The position numbers and the translations under genes are program-made. From AWTP1-13 sp035258605 (GTDB lineage Bacteria > Pseudomonadota > Alphaproteobacteria > Rhizobiales > Hyphomicrobiaceae): 64,000 nucleotides of DNA. Location: positions 24,866 to 88,865 of the forward strand of contig DATFXD010000046.1 of NCBI GenBank assembly GCA_035258605.1. Reading direction: 5' to 3'. The notes under the pieces are model-generated. The model was given only the letters and a program-made list of their open reading frames with translations. It searched no databases and was not told the origin of the DNA. Shown here in pieces: positions 35,971 through 45,000 of the stretch; position 1 is the stretch's first letter; each line of letters begins with the position of its first letter.

Positions 35971-37242
35971 GTGCGAGGCGGCGGACAATCGGGGGTTGCC
36001 AGCCTGCTGCTGGCGCGGCTGCCGTTCTTTTACGGCTGGATCATTCTGGCCTGCGTGTGCTGCTGCGGCTTTGCCCGCCAGGGCCCGGCCGTCGCCACCT
36101 TGTCGATCTTCGTTGAGCCGATGACGCGCGACTTTGGCTGGTCGCGCACCCTTCTGTCCGGCGCCGTCTCGCTCGGCGGCATCCTGGCGGCGCTGGCCTC
36201 GCCGCTGATCGGCCCGATTCTCGATCGCCGCGGCGCGCGCCTGATCCTATGCGCGGCGGTGCTGCTGACCGGGCTGTCGACCATGCTGTTGTCGCTCACC
36301 CAATCGCTGATCGCCTTCTATGTCTGCTTCTGTATCGCACGCCTGAACTTTGCCGGGCCGTTCGACATCGGTATCTACGGCGCCGTCAACAGCTGGTTCT
36401 TCGCCCGCCGAGCGATCGCCAATGCCGTCGTCGGCCTGGCGCAAATGCTTGGCCTGGTGGCGATGCCGCTGATCGCCCACGTCGCCATCGCCGAGGCCGG
36501 CTGGCGTGGCGGCTGGCTGGCGATCGGGGCGACGGTCATCATTGTTGGCCTGCTGCCCGCCTGGCTGTTGCTGGTGCGGCGTCCCGAGGACGTGGGCCTG
36601 GTGCCGGACGGCGGCGTCATCGCCGCCGCGCAACCGGGCACGAGCCGCCGCCCCGAGCCGGCCTTCAGCCGTCGCCAGGCCTTGCGCACGCCGGCCTTTT
36701 GGCTGCTGTCGCTCTACACGGTGGCGGTCTATCCGGTGCAGGCCGGGATCAGCCTGCATCAGGCCCCGCACATGATCGAGAGCGGCTTGAGCCCGACCAC
36801 TGCCGCCACCATCGTCAGCGCCTTCTCCTTTACCGCCGCCGTGGCCGGGCTCCTGTTCGGCCTCATCGCCCGGCGCATTGGCCTCAACGCGGCACTGGCG
36901 ATCAGCGGCACCGCGCTCGGCATCAGCGCGCTGCTCATGATCGGCGTCAGCTCGCCGATCGAAGGCTATCTGGCGGCGGGCTCATTCGGCACCGGCATCG
37001 GCGGCATCTTGACCTTGCTGCCGCTGGCCTGGGCCGACTACTTCGGGCGCAACAGCTTCGGCGCCATTCGCGGCGCGGCACTGTCGCTGCAGGTCACGGC
37101 ACAGGCGTCGGGGCCGCTGATCTCCGGGCTGCTGCGCGACCTCTATGGCAGCTACGCCATCGCCTTGTACCTGTTTGCCGGGCTGTCGTTCCTGAGCGCC
37201 GTCGTTGCCCTCATCGCCCGCCCGCCGCGGCCCCCTGACTAG
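35971..37242 (+). CDS. MFS transporter
   Basis: 423 residues with about 12 predicted hydrophobic helices. The loop between helices 2 and 3 reads GPILDRRGARLILC, the MFS A-like motif, and the central cytoplasmic loop is SRRPEPAFSRRQALRTPAFW. It resembles the monocarboxylate/oxalate-formate antiporter-like branch. The start is GTG at 35971 with GAGGGGGAAG directly upstream; the spacing is short, so an internal start a few codons later is possible. Placed within the homogentisate run, it may import an aromatic or organic acid substrate. Confidence 0.88.
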   Translation: MRGGGQSGVASLLLARLPFFYGWIILACVCCCGFARQGPAVATLSIFVEPMTRDFGWSRTLLSGAVSLGGILAALASPLIGPILDRRGARLILCAAVLLTGLSTMLLSLTQSLIAFYVCFCIARLNFAGPFDIGIYGAVNSWFFARRAIANAVVGLAQMLGLVAMPLIAHVAIAEAGWRGGWLAIGATVIIVGLLPAWLLLVRRPEDVGLVPDGGVIAAAQPGTSRRPEPAFSRRQALRTPAFWLLSLYTVAVYPVQAGISLHQAPHMIESGLSPTTAATIVSAFSFTAAVAGLLFGLIARRIGLNAALAISGTALGISALLMIGVSSPIEGYLAAGSFGTGIGGILTLLPLAWADYFGRNSFGAIRGAALSLQVTAQASGPLISGLLRDLYGSYAIALYLFAGLSFLSAVVALIARPPRPPD

Positions 37243-37313
37243 CCGTGCTCCGGCCCGGCGGCCCGCTGTGCTAGGCTGGTGGCAACCCAGTTGGCTAGGC
37301 ACCGCTCGTTGGC

Positions 37314-38930
37314 ATGCGCGACGTTCGCCAGATCCACTTTCCGCACCGGCGCTCGGCCGATCAGGATCGACCACAGCCCCGCCACCACCCGCTCGTCATC
37401 GTCGGCGCCGGGCCGGTTGGGCTCGTCGCCGCGCTCGACTTGGCGCGCAAGGGGCACGCCTCGGTCGTGATCGACAAAAAATCGAGCCTCTCGGACGGCA
37501 GCCGCTCCATCTGCTGGGCCAAGCGTTCGCTTGAGATCATGGACCGGCTCGGCGTCGGCCAGGCGCTGACCGAGAAAGGCATCACCTGGAAGACCGGCAA
37601 GGTGTTCTTCGACCGCGGTCGCGTGTTCGAGTTCGACCTGTTGCCCGACGCTCAGCATCGGCGTCCTGCGTTCGTCAACCTGCAGCAGTACTACCTTGAG
37701 CATTTCTGTATCGAAGCGGCGAAACGCACCGGGCTCATCGACCTGCGTTGGCAGGAGGAGGTGACAAGCCTGACGCCGACCGGCGATGGCCTGTTGCTTA
37801 ACATCGCCACCCCCGCTGGCGGCTACCGGCTGGTGAGCGACTGGGTCATTGCCGCCGATGGCGCGCGTTCGGCGCTGCGCCGCAGCCTTGGCCTTGCCTT
37901 CGAAGGTCGCGTTTTCGACGACCAGTTCCTGATTTGCGATGTCAGGCTGAAGCTCGGCCGGCCGGCCGAGCGCTGGTTCTGGTTCGACCCGCCCTTCAAT
38001 CGCGGCCGCTCGGCGCTGCTGCACCGTCAGGCCGACGACGTCTGGCGGCTCGACTTCCAGGTTGGCGCCAGCGCCGACCGTGACCAGGAGACGCGGCCGG
38101 ACAACGTCGCCCGGCGCGTGCGCGCCATGCTGGGAGAGGATGTCGCGTTCGCCTTCGAGTGGATCAGCCTCTACCGGTTCCAGTCGCGGCGGCTCGAGCG
38201 CTTCCGGCACGGGCGGGTCCTGTTCGCCGGCGACGCTGCGCACCAGATGTCGCCATTCGGCGCCCGCGGCGGTAATAGCGGCATCCAAGATGCCGACAAT
38301 CTGGTGTGGAAGCTCGACCTCGTCCTGCGGCAGCTGGCGCCGGCGACCTTGATCGACAGCTATGATCAAGAGCGCATCGCCGCAGCCGACGAGAACCTCA
38401 TCAATACCACGCGCTCGACCGACTTTATTGCCCCCAAGAGCGCCATCAGCCGTGCCTTCCGCGACGGCGTGCTGGCACTCGCCAGGACCGAGCCGTCGGC
38501 GCGCCGGCTCGTCAACTCCGGCCGCCTATCGGTGGCCACCCATTACCAAACCTCGCCGCTCAACGGACCCGACGCGCTCGGCCCCGGCGTGGCACCGGCG
38601 GTGCGCCCCGGTGCCGCCGCCCTCGATGCGCCGGTGGCGGCGGGCTGGCTCCACGACCACATTGGCGACGGCTTCGTCGGGGTCTGGTTCGCTCGCGACC
38701 CGGGCCTCACCCAGCCCTTTGCCCGCGACGCCGGGCTGTTGTCCGAGCGGGCGCTGCCGATCAAAACAGTTGTGGTTAGCGATGCCATTGCCTGCGAGCG
38801 CTATGGCGCCGAGCCGGCGCCGGCCTATTATCTTTTCCGCCCGGACCAGCACGTGGCGGCGCGCTGGCGCCACCCACAACGGGCGGCGGTTGAAGAGGCG
38901 GTGGCGCGCGCCACCGGCAGCAGGTGTTGA
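37314..38930 (+). CDS. FAD-dependent aromatic hydroxylase (PheA/TfdB, MhpA-like)
   Basis: 538 residues. FAD/NADPH single-component aromatic monooxygenase. LVIVGAGPVGLVAALDLARKG near residue 27 is the FAD motif, VIAADGARSALRRSLG near 180 the DG motif, and VLFAGDAAHQMSPFGARGGN near 303 the GD motif. The C-terminal thioredoxin-like domain is of the phenol-hydroxylase family type. A 27-residue leader precedes the FAD motif. It sits in the homogentisate cluster, so it may hydroxylate a hydroxyphenylacetate or related ring to feed HmgA, but the substrate is not fixed by sequence. A DUF2783 gene follows 15 bases later. Confidence 0.9.
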   Translation: MRDVRQIHFPHRRSADQDRPQPRHHPLVIVGAGPVGLVAALDLARKGHASVVIDKKSSLSDGSRSICWAKRSLEIMDRLGVGQALTEKGITWKTGKVFFDRGRVFEFDLLPDAQHRRPAFVNLQQYYLEHFCIEAAKRTGLIDLRWQEEVTSLTPTGDGLLLNIATPAGGYRLVSDWVIAADGARSALRRSLGLAFEGRVFDDQFLICDVRLKLGRPAERWFWFDPPFNRGRSALLHRQADDVWRLDFQVGASADRDQETRPDNVARRVRAMLGEDVAFAFEWISLYRFQSRRLERFRHGRVLFAGDAAHQMSPFGARGGNSGIQDADNLVWKLDLVLRQLAPATLIDSYDQERIAAADENLINTTRSTDFIAPKSAISRAFRDGVLALARTEPSARRLVNSGRLSVATHYQTSPLNGPDALGPGVAPAVRPGAAALDAPVAAGWLHDHIGDGFVGVWFARDPGLTQPFARDAGLLSERALPIKTVVVSDAIACERYGAEPAPAYYLFRPDQHVAARWRHPQRAAVEEAVARATGSRC

Positions 38931-38945
38931 CGTTGGAGGGAGCCG

Positions 38946-39179
38946 ATGCCGCTGACGCGCGAGCCCAACCTTGAGGATCCCGACGGCCTCTACGCCGCCA
39001 TCCTGGAGGCGCACTGCGACTTGAGCGAGGCCGAAAGCGTGGCCCTCAATGCCCGCCTGGTGCTACTGCTTGCCAATCACATCGGCGATGAAGCCGTGGT
39101 GCGCGAGGCGCTGACCTTGGCGCGCCAATCGATCGACGCGGCGGCGCCACAAGAGGGCGGCGACCGCAGCTTCAGTTGA
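38946..39179 (+). CDS. DUF2783 domain-containing small protein
   Basis: 77 residues. NLEDPDGLYAAILEAHCDLS followed by NARLVLLLANHIGD matches what I know of DUF2783 proteins, which are short, helical and commonly placed directly after aromatic FAD hydroxylases. GGAGGGAG precedes the ATG closely. It probably assists or belongs to the FAD-hydroxylase unit; no biochemical function is known to me. Its last 8 bases overlap the 3' end of atpF on the other strand. Confidence 0.75.
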   Translation: MPLTREPNLEDPDGLYAAILEAHCDLSEAESVALNARLVLLLANHIGDEAVVREALTLARQSIDAAAPQEGGDRSFS

Positions 39180-39657
39180 GCCGCGTCTTGAGGTCGCGGA
39201 TGCTTTGATCGATCAGCGCCGCGCCGGCGGCACCGCTCGCCTTTTCGCGCAGGATCTTTTCTGCCGCAGCAATCGCCAGATCGACGGCGGCGGCCCGCAC
39301 CTCGTCGACGGCCTGGCCTTCGGCGCGCGCGATCTTCTCCTCGGCCAGCCGGGTGCGCCGTTCCAGCGATTCCTTGAGCGAGCGCCGCGTGTCGGCGGCG
39401 AACGCCTCCGCCTCCTGGCGCGCCTGGCTGACAATCGCCTCGGCTTCCTCGCCGACCAGGCGATGCTTGCGCTGATAATCGGCGAGCAAGGACTGCGCCT
39501 CCTCGCGCACGCGCCGCGCTTCGTCGAGCTCCTTGCGGATCGCCTCGGCGCGGTCATCGAGCGCTTTGCCGATCAGCGCCGGCACCTTGTAGTAGACGAG
39601 CACCAGCAGAAACACGATGAACGCCACCGCGACCCAGAACTCGGCCAGAAACAGCAT
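39172..39657 (-). CDS. atpF: F0 ATP synthase subunit b
   Basis: 161 residues. One N-terminal transmembrane helix (FWVAVAFIVFLLVLVYYKVP) is followed by a long charged coiled coil rich in Ala, Glu and Arg, the peripheral stalk that holds F1 in place. Alphaproteobacteria use two different b-type subunits, and the other (b') is the next gene upstream. It is last in the F0 operon and ends tail-to-tail over the DUF2783 gene. The F1 genes (atpHAGDC) are not in this window, the usual separation in this class. Confidence 0.95.
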   Translation of the reverse strand: MLFLAEFWVAVAFIVFLLVLVYYKVPALIGKALDDRAEAIRKELDEARRVREEAQSLLADYQRKHRLVGEEAEAIVSQARQEAEAFAADTRRSLKESLERRTRLAEEKIARAEGQAVDEVRAAAVDLAIAAAEKILREKASGAAGAALIDQSIRDLKTRLN

Positions 39658-39668
39658 CGCCTCGCCTC

Positions 39669-40217
39669 CTACTCGGCCGCCTGCCGGCTGATCAGGGCCT
39701 TCTGCACCTCGTCCTTGCTCACCTCGCGGCCGCTCAGCCGCGCCACGATGGCGCCGGCAAGTTCGCCGGCGATGTCCTTGACGCCAGCCAGCGCGGTGGC
39801 CTTGGTCTGGGCGATGCGGCGCTCGGCATCGGCGAGCTTAACGGCGATCTCGGCCTCGACGGTGCCCCGTTCCTTTTCCATTTCGGTGACCAGCGTATCG
39901 CGCATTCCCTTGACGATGGTCTGCGCTTTGCCGCGCGCTTCCGCCAGCGCCCGCTCGTAGTTGGCGAGCGCCGCATCGGTCTCGGCCCTGATCTTTTCGG
40001 CCTGGCTGAGGTCGCGCTGCCGACGCTCGCGTCGCTCCTCGATGACCTCGCCGACGCGCGGCAGGTAGAAGCGCTTGAGCAGCAGATACAAGAGGCCGAA
40101 GCTCAGCGCCAGCCAGATCAGCTGCGGCGCAAAGGTGTTGGAATCGAGCGGCGGGAACGCCTTGGCGTGTCCCGCCTCGTGAGGCACTGCCGTGCCGGCT
40201 GTCGTGTTGGTTGCCAT
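39669..40217 (-). CDS. atpG: F0 ATP synthase subunit b'
   Basis: 182 residues. After a polar N-terminal extension (about 30 residues) there is a membrane helix (LIWLALSFGLLYLLLKRFY), PRVGEVIEERRERRQRDL, and a long coiled coil ending KDEVQKALISRQAAE. This is the b' form found with b in photosynthetic and other alphaproteobacteria. It lies 11 bases before atpF and 28 bases after atpE. It forms the heterodimeric stator with AtpF. The symbol atpG is used here for b'; atpF' and atpX are also used in different annotations. Confidence 0.93.
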   Translation of the reverse strand: MATNTTAGTAVPHEAGHAKAFPPLDSNTFAPQLIWLALSFGLLYLLLKRFYLPRVGEVIEERRERRQRDLSQAEKIRAETDAALANYERALAEARGKAQTIVKGMRDTLVTEMEKERGTVEAEIAVKLADAERRIAQTKATALAGVKDIAGELAGAIVARLSGREVSKDEVQKALISRQAAE

Positions 40218-40245
40218 GGCGATCTATCCTGGCAGCCGCCCGTGA

Positions 40246-40470
40246 TCAGGTGAAGAGCAGAAGAAAAGCGATCAGCAGCGCAAAGATGCCCAGCGCTTCC
40301 GTCACCGCGAAGCCAAAGATCAGGCGCCCGAACTGGCCATCGGCGGCGGACGGGTTGCGCAGCGCACCCTGCAGGAACTGGCCGAACAGGTTGCCGACGC
40401 CGATCGCGGCAGCACCGGTGCCGATGGCCGCGAGGCCGGCGCCGATCAGTTTAGCGGCTGCTGGATCCAT
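40246..40470 (-). CDS. atpE: F0 ATP synthase subunit c
   Basis: 74 residues, two-helix hairpin of the proton-driven ring. Helix 1 carries the glycine-rich packing motif (GTGAAAIGVGN), the polar loop is RNPSAADGQFGR, and the proton-carrying carboxylate is Glu58 in FAVTEALGIFALLIAF. The sodium-type Gln/Thr ligand set is not evident, so a proton ring is expected. GGAG lies about 11 bases before the ATG. Confidence 0.97.
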   Translation of the reverse strand: MDPAAAKLIGAGLAAIGTGAAAIGVGNLFGQFLQGALRNPSAADGQFGRLIFGFAVTEALGIFALLIAFLLLFT

Positions 40471-40524
40471 GGACTTTTCTTCTCCTTTGCAAGTTGACCT
40501 TGAAGCGACTGCGGGGGTTGGACG

Positions 40525-41304
40525 TTAGTGCCCCGGATGCAAGGCATCGTTGAGGTACATGCAGGTCAGCATGGTAAAGACATAGGCCTGCAGGAACGCG
40601 ACCAGCACTTCCAGCGCCGTCAGCGCAATGGCCATCAGCAGTGGCAGCGGCGCCAGCGCCGCATAGGCGCCGGCCCCGAGCAGCATCACCACGAAGCCGC
40701 CGAACACCTTGAGCGTGATGTGCCCGGCCAGCATGTTGGCGAACAGCCGCACCGAGTGGCTCACGGGCCGGGTCAGAAACGAAATGATCTCGATCACCAC
40801 CACCAGCGGCAGGATCAGGATCGGCACGCCCTCCGGCACGAACAGCTTCAGGAACTTCAGGCCGTTTTTGGCGAAACCGATGATGAGCACGGTGATGAAC
40901 ACCATCAGCGCCAGCGCCGCCGTCACCACGATGTGGCTGGTCACCGTGAAAAAGCCGGGGATCAGCCCCAAGCTATTGGCCGTGAACACGAAGATGAAGA
41001 TCGTGAACACGAAGGGAAAATACTTCATGCCGCCGTGACCGATGCTGTCGCGCACCATGTTGGCGACGAACTCGTAGCCGACCTCGGTCAGCGACTGCAG
41101 TCGGCTGGGCACCAGCGAACGGCTCTGCATCGACACCACGAAGAAGCCGGCGATCAGCAGCACCGCCAGCAGCATGAACAGCGACGCGTTGGTGAACGAG
41201 GCGTCCCAGCCAAAAATCTTGATCGGGATCAGGCGATGGATCTCGAATTGATGGATCGGGTCGGGCATCCCGGTGCCTTCGCTTCCGACATTCGGCGCTG
41301 CCAC
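40525..41304 (-). CDS. atpB: F0 ATP synthase subunit a
   Basis: 259 residues, five to six membrane helices. The essential Arg is in HSVRLFANMLAGH near residue 178. The preceding loop and the last helix (LQAYVFTMLTCMYLNDALH) match the half-channel motifs. The start is GTG 41304 with GAGGAG 6 bases upstream, immediately after the atpI stop. An ATG at 41268 (MPDPIHQFEIH) with GAAGG upstream is also possible and gives the more common protein start. Together with the c-ring it forms the proton path. Confidence 0.96.
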   Translation of the reverse strand: MAAPNVGSEGTGMPDPIHQFEIHRLIPIKIFGWDASFTNASLFMLLAVLLIAGFFVVSMQSRSLVPSRLQSLTEVGYEFVANMVRDSIGHGGMKYFPFVFTIFIFVFTANSLGLIPGFFTVTSHIVVTAALALMVFITVLIIGFAKNGLKFLKLFVPEGVPILILPLVVVIEIISFLTRPVSHSVRLFANMLAGHITLKVFGGFVVMLLGAGAYAALAPLPLLMAIALTALEVLVAFLQAYVFTMLTCMYLNDALHPGH

Positions 41305-41314
41305 GCTAAGCTCC

Positions 41315-41725
41315 TCAGTCCTCGTCGTCTGGCACGCTGTGACCGATCCGGCCGCCGGTGCGCGCCATGAAGTCTCTTTGCATGCGCTCGTAGGCTCTCA
41401 TCACATTGAGCACCCCGGCCGCAAACCCCAGCAGGAAAAACAACAAAAACAGCCACGGCTTGGTGCCAAGCCACCGGTCGAGACCCCAGCCGATGCCACC
41501 CCCGACCACGACCGCGGCCACCATTTCGGCGGCCATCCGCATGCCATAGGCCATGCCGCGGCCGCGCATTTCCGCGTCGAGGTCGGCATCCGCATCGGCC
41601 TGCCGTTGCGCTTTGATCTTGCCGAGTTTGTCGCCGAGCTCGTCAACCCTGCCTCTGAACGCAGCTGCCTCCTCGGGGCTCATCTGGCGCTCGCCAGGAC
41701 CTCGACGATCACCTGGATCTGGCAT
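41315..41725 (-). CDS. atpI: AtpI/AtpZ-like F0 assembly protein
   Basis: 136 residues from ATG 41725. A charged N-terminal half (SPEEAAAFRGRVDELGDKLG) is followed by two hydrophobic helices with a short turn (VAAVVVGGGIGWGLDRWLG, then LFLLFFLLGFAAGVLNVM). This is the AtpZ/AtpI arrangement; these proteins help c-ring assembly and possibly magnesium handling. First gene of the F0 operon, 10 bases before atpB. The open frame reaches 41779, but the chosen ATG fits the promoter spacing. Confidence 0.88.
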   Translation of the reverse strand: MPDPGDRRGPGERQMSPEEAAAFRGRVDELGDKLGKIKAQRQADADADLDAEMRGRGMAYGMRMAAEMVAAVVVGGGIGWGLDRWLGTKPWLFLLFFLLGFAAGVLNVMRAYERMQRDFMARTGGRIGHSVPDDED

Positions 41726-41790
41726 GGAGTTCACATCCCCGGCGGAGGCGGCCCGTCTCCCCCCGCGGGGCCTTATCAAATCGCGGGGAC

Positions 41791-41819
41791 CTTAAAGCAG
41801 CGGTTCCCGGCAGTGTCAA
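41791..41819 (-). promoter_or_regulatory. Sigma70-like promoter of the F0 operon
   Basis: On the minus strand a perfect TTGACA (41819-41814) is followed after 17 bases by TTTAAG (41796-41791; 4 of 6 to TATAAT). The predicted start is near 41784, about 59 bases before atpI. Confidence 0.65.
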
Positions 41820-42002
41820 GAATGTGGCAGTCGTGCCGTACGCGGACGCTTGCCTGAGTGGCCTGACAGCGCGCCGATGCGACAATTCGACCGCGCCGGG
41901 CAGGCGCGGCGGCCTCGCCGCGGGCCGGCACCGGCGCCCGCCAAGCGCGCCACGGAGCCCCCCGAAGGCCGCCGTCAGCACCCGGGCGCCCGCGATCCAC
42001 CT

Positions 42003-45000
42003 CTAGGCGGCCACCACAAACTTTTGCGCCGTGTCGAGGTCGACCGACACCAGCTGGCTCACGCCCTTCTCCCCCATCGTCACCCCGAACAGGCGGTTCA
42101 TCCGCGACATGGTCATCGGATGGTGGGTGATCACCAGGAACCGCGTCGCCGTGTCCGCCGCCATCTTTTCCAGCAGGGTGCAGAAGCGGTCGACATTGGC
42201 ATCGTCGAGCGGCGCATCGACCTCGTCGAGCACGCAGATCGGCGATGGATTGGTTAAAAACACCGCAAAGATCAGCGCCATCGCCGTCAGTGACTGTTCG
42301 CCGCCGGACAGCAGCGACAATGTCGCCGGCTTCTTGCCCGGCGGCCGGGCAATGATCTCAAGACCGCCATCGAGCGGATCCTCTGCGTCGATCATTTCCA
42401 GCCGGGCTTCGCCGCCGCCGAACAGGGTCATGAACAGCTGCTTGAAGTAGCCGTTGACGGCGTCAAACGCCTGCTGCAGGCGGGTGCGGCCCTCGTTGTT
42501 GATTTGCACGATCCCGGACCGCAGCTTGGCGATGGCGGCTTCAACGTCGGTCTTCTCCCGGTCCAGGTTCTCGAACTGCTGGCTGAGGCCGGCGAGATCG
42601 TCGTCGGCCTGCAGGTTGACGCCGCCCAGGCGGTCGCGTTCGGTGCGCAGGCGCAAAAGCTGGCTCTCCGCCGCCTCCAGCGCCGGCAGGGCCGCGTCCG
42701 GTGCTACACCGGCTAGCGCCAGGCACTCCTCGGGTGGGCAGCCTAACTGCTCACGGATCTTGCGCCCCTCCTCGCTGCGGCGCTGGCGGGCGTTTTCCAG
42801 GCGCGCCTCGGTGCGCGCCCGATGCTCGCGCTCATCGGCGACGGCGGTTTGCGCCTGCCGCAGCGCCTGCGCCGCCGAGCGGTGGGCGTTTTCGGCCTCG
42901 GCCAGGGCATCGGCGGCGGCGCGGCGCTGGCCCTCGGCGGCAGCCAATTCACTCATCAAGGTCTGGCGCTGCTGCGCTACCATGGCCGGGATGCTGGCAA
43001 GCCGCGCCAGCTCCGCCTCGGTCGCGGTCAGGCGCTCTGCCAGCGCCAGCATCTGCGTATCGGCGTTGGCGATGCGGGCGCGGTTGCGATCGTTCTCGGC
43101 GGCAATCGCCTTCTGCCGCTCAAGCCGTGCCCGGTGCTCGCGCTCGAGCGTGACCAGTTCGGTTCGGGTCTCCGCCACCTGGGTACGCACCAGGTTGGCG
43201 GCGCCCTGTGCCTCGGCCAGCTCCGCCTCCAGCGCCTCAACGCCCGGCAGCGCCGGCAGCAAGGCCTCGCCCTTGGCCAACAGCGCCTCGGCCTCGGCCA
43301 AGGCATCGCTGCAGCGCTGTTTGGCGTCCGTGACCGCCGTGATCTTGGCTTCGGTCTCGCGCGCCTGCCGTTCCAAGGTGGTGAGCACGTCGCGCGTTTC
43401 GGCGAGCTTGCCCTGGGTCTCGCGCCAGAGCTGGCGCAGACGGCGTTCCTCGGCTTGCGTCAGGCGCAGGCGTTCATCGGCGGCGGCAGCGGCATCGCGC
43501 GCACGCTCGGTCAGCTGGCGCTGGCGCGCCTCCTCCTTGATCAGCACCCCGAGCCGGCTGCGCTCGGCCAATCGGGTGGCGGCAGCGCTGGTGCCACGGG
43601 CGGCGGCGACGTAGCCGTCCCAGCGCCACAGGTCGCCCTGGCGCGAGACCAGGCGCTGCCCGGCCTTGAGCCGGCGCATGAGTTTGTTGCCGTCGGCCTG
43701 AGCCACCAGCCCAATCTGGGACAGGCGCCGCGCCAGCTCGGCTGGCGCCGTGACGTGCGCGCTCAGCGGCTCGACACTGGCCGGCAGCGGCGGGTCGCGC
43801 TCGGCCCCCGGGTTCAGGCGCCAGTGCAAGGCTGCCGCCTCGGCGGCCGGCGCCTCGAGATCGTCGCCGAGTGCGGCGGCGAGCGCCATCTCATAGCCGC
43901 TGGCGACGCGAATCTGATCGAGGATGGGTGGCAGGCCGGCCGCGCCCGAGGGCTGCAGCAGCTTCTTCAGGGTCTCGACCTCGGTCTTGAGTTTGCCGGC
44001 GGCAAGATCCGCCTCCACCGCCGCCTCGGTCTTGGCCTGAGCGTCAAGCGTCGCGGCCTCGGCCGCCTCCTCCGCGGTCAAGGTCTGGGCCTCGATCACG
44101 GCGATCTCGGTCATCAGCCGTTGCCCCAGCTCGGCGGTGACCTTGAGCTTGGAGGCGTCCGGCGCGCGGCCGACGATCTCGCGCGTCTCGGCTTCGAGCG
44201 CCACCATCTGCCGCTTGAGCCGGTCGATCTGCTCGCGCCGCTCCTGGCATTGAGCCTCGACGCTGCGGCGCCGCGCCCGCGCCTCGGCGGCGGCGCTCGT
44301 CAGCTGGCTCAGCCGTGCCTCGGCAAGCTTGAGCTCGGCATCGCCCCGCTCATAGCTGATCAGCGCCTTTTGTTCGAAGTCGGCGGCGAGCGCCGCCGTG
44401 CCGGCCATCGACTGCGCCTCGGCCTCGAGCCGCGCCAAGGTGTCCTGGGCCTCGGCGCGCAACCCTTTTTCGCGCTCCAGATCGCGGCTCGACTGCTCGG
44501 CGCGAGCCGCCAGTTCGCGCTGGCGCTCGGCGCTGCGCTCGGCTTCGCGCTCGAGGTTGTCCTGTTCGACCTTGAAGCGATTGAGGACTGCGCCTTTCGC
44601 CGCCTCCTGTTCGCGCAGCGCCGGCAGCCGGGCGGCGGTGTCGGCCTCGGCGCGGAGCGCCTTGGCTTCCTGCTCGGTGGCAAGCGCCATCTTTTCCAGA
44701 GCCGCGGCCAGATTGGCCTCTTCGCCATTGACCTGGGTCGCGGCCTCCCGCCAGCTGAGATGCAACAGCAGGGCATCGGATTTGCGGATCTCGGCCGACA
44801 GATCCTTGTAGCGACGCGCCTGACGAGCTTGGCGCTTGAGGCTTTCGACCTGGGAGTTGAGCTGCCCCAGGATGTCGTTGAGGCGGGCGAGGTTGTTTTC
44901 GGCGGCCTTGAGCCGCAGCTCCGCCTCGTGCCGGCGCGTGTGCAGGCCGGCGATGCCGGCGGCATCTTCCAGAATGCGCCGGCGCTGTTCGGGCTTGGCA

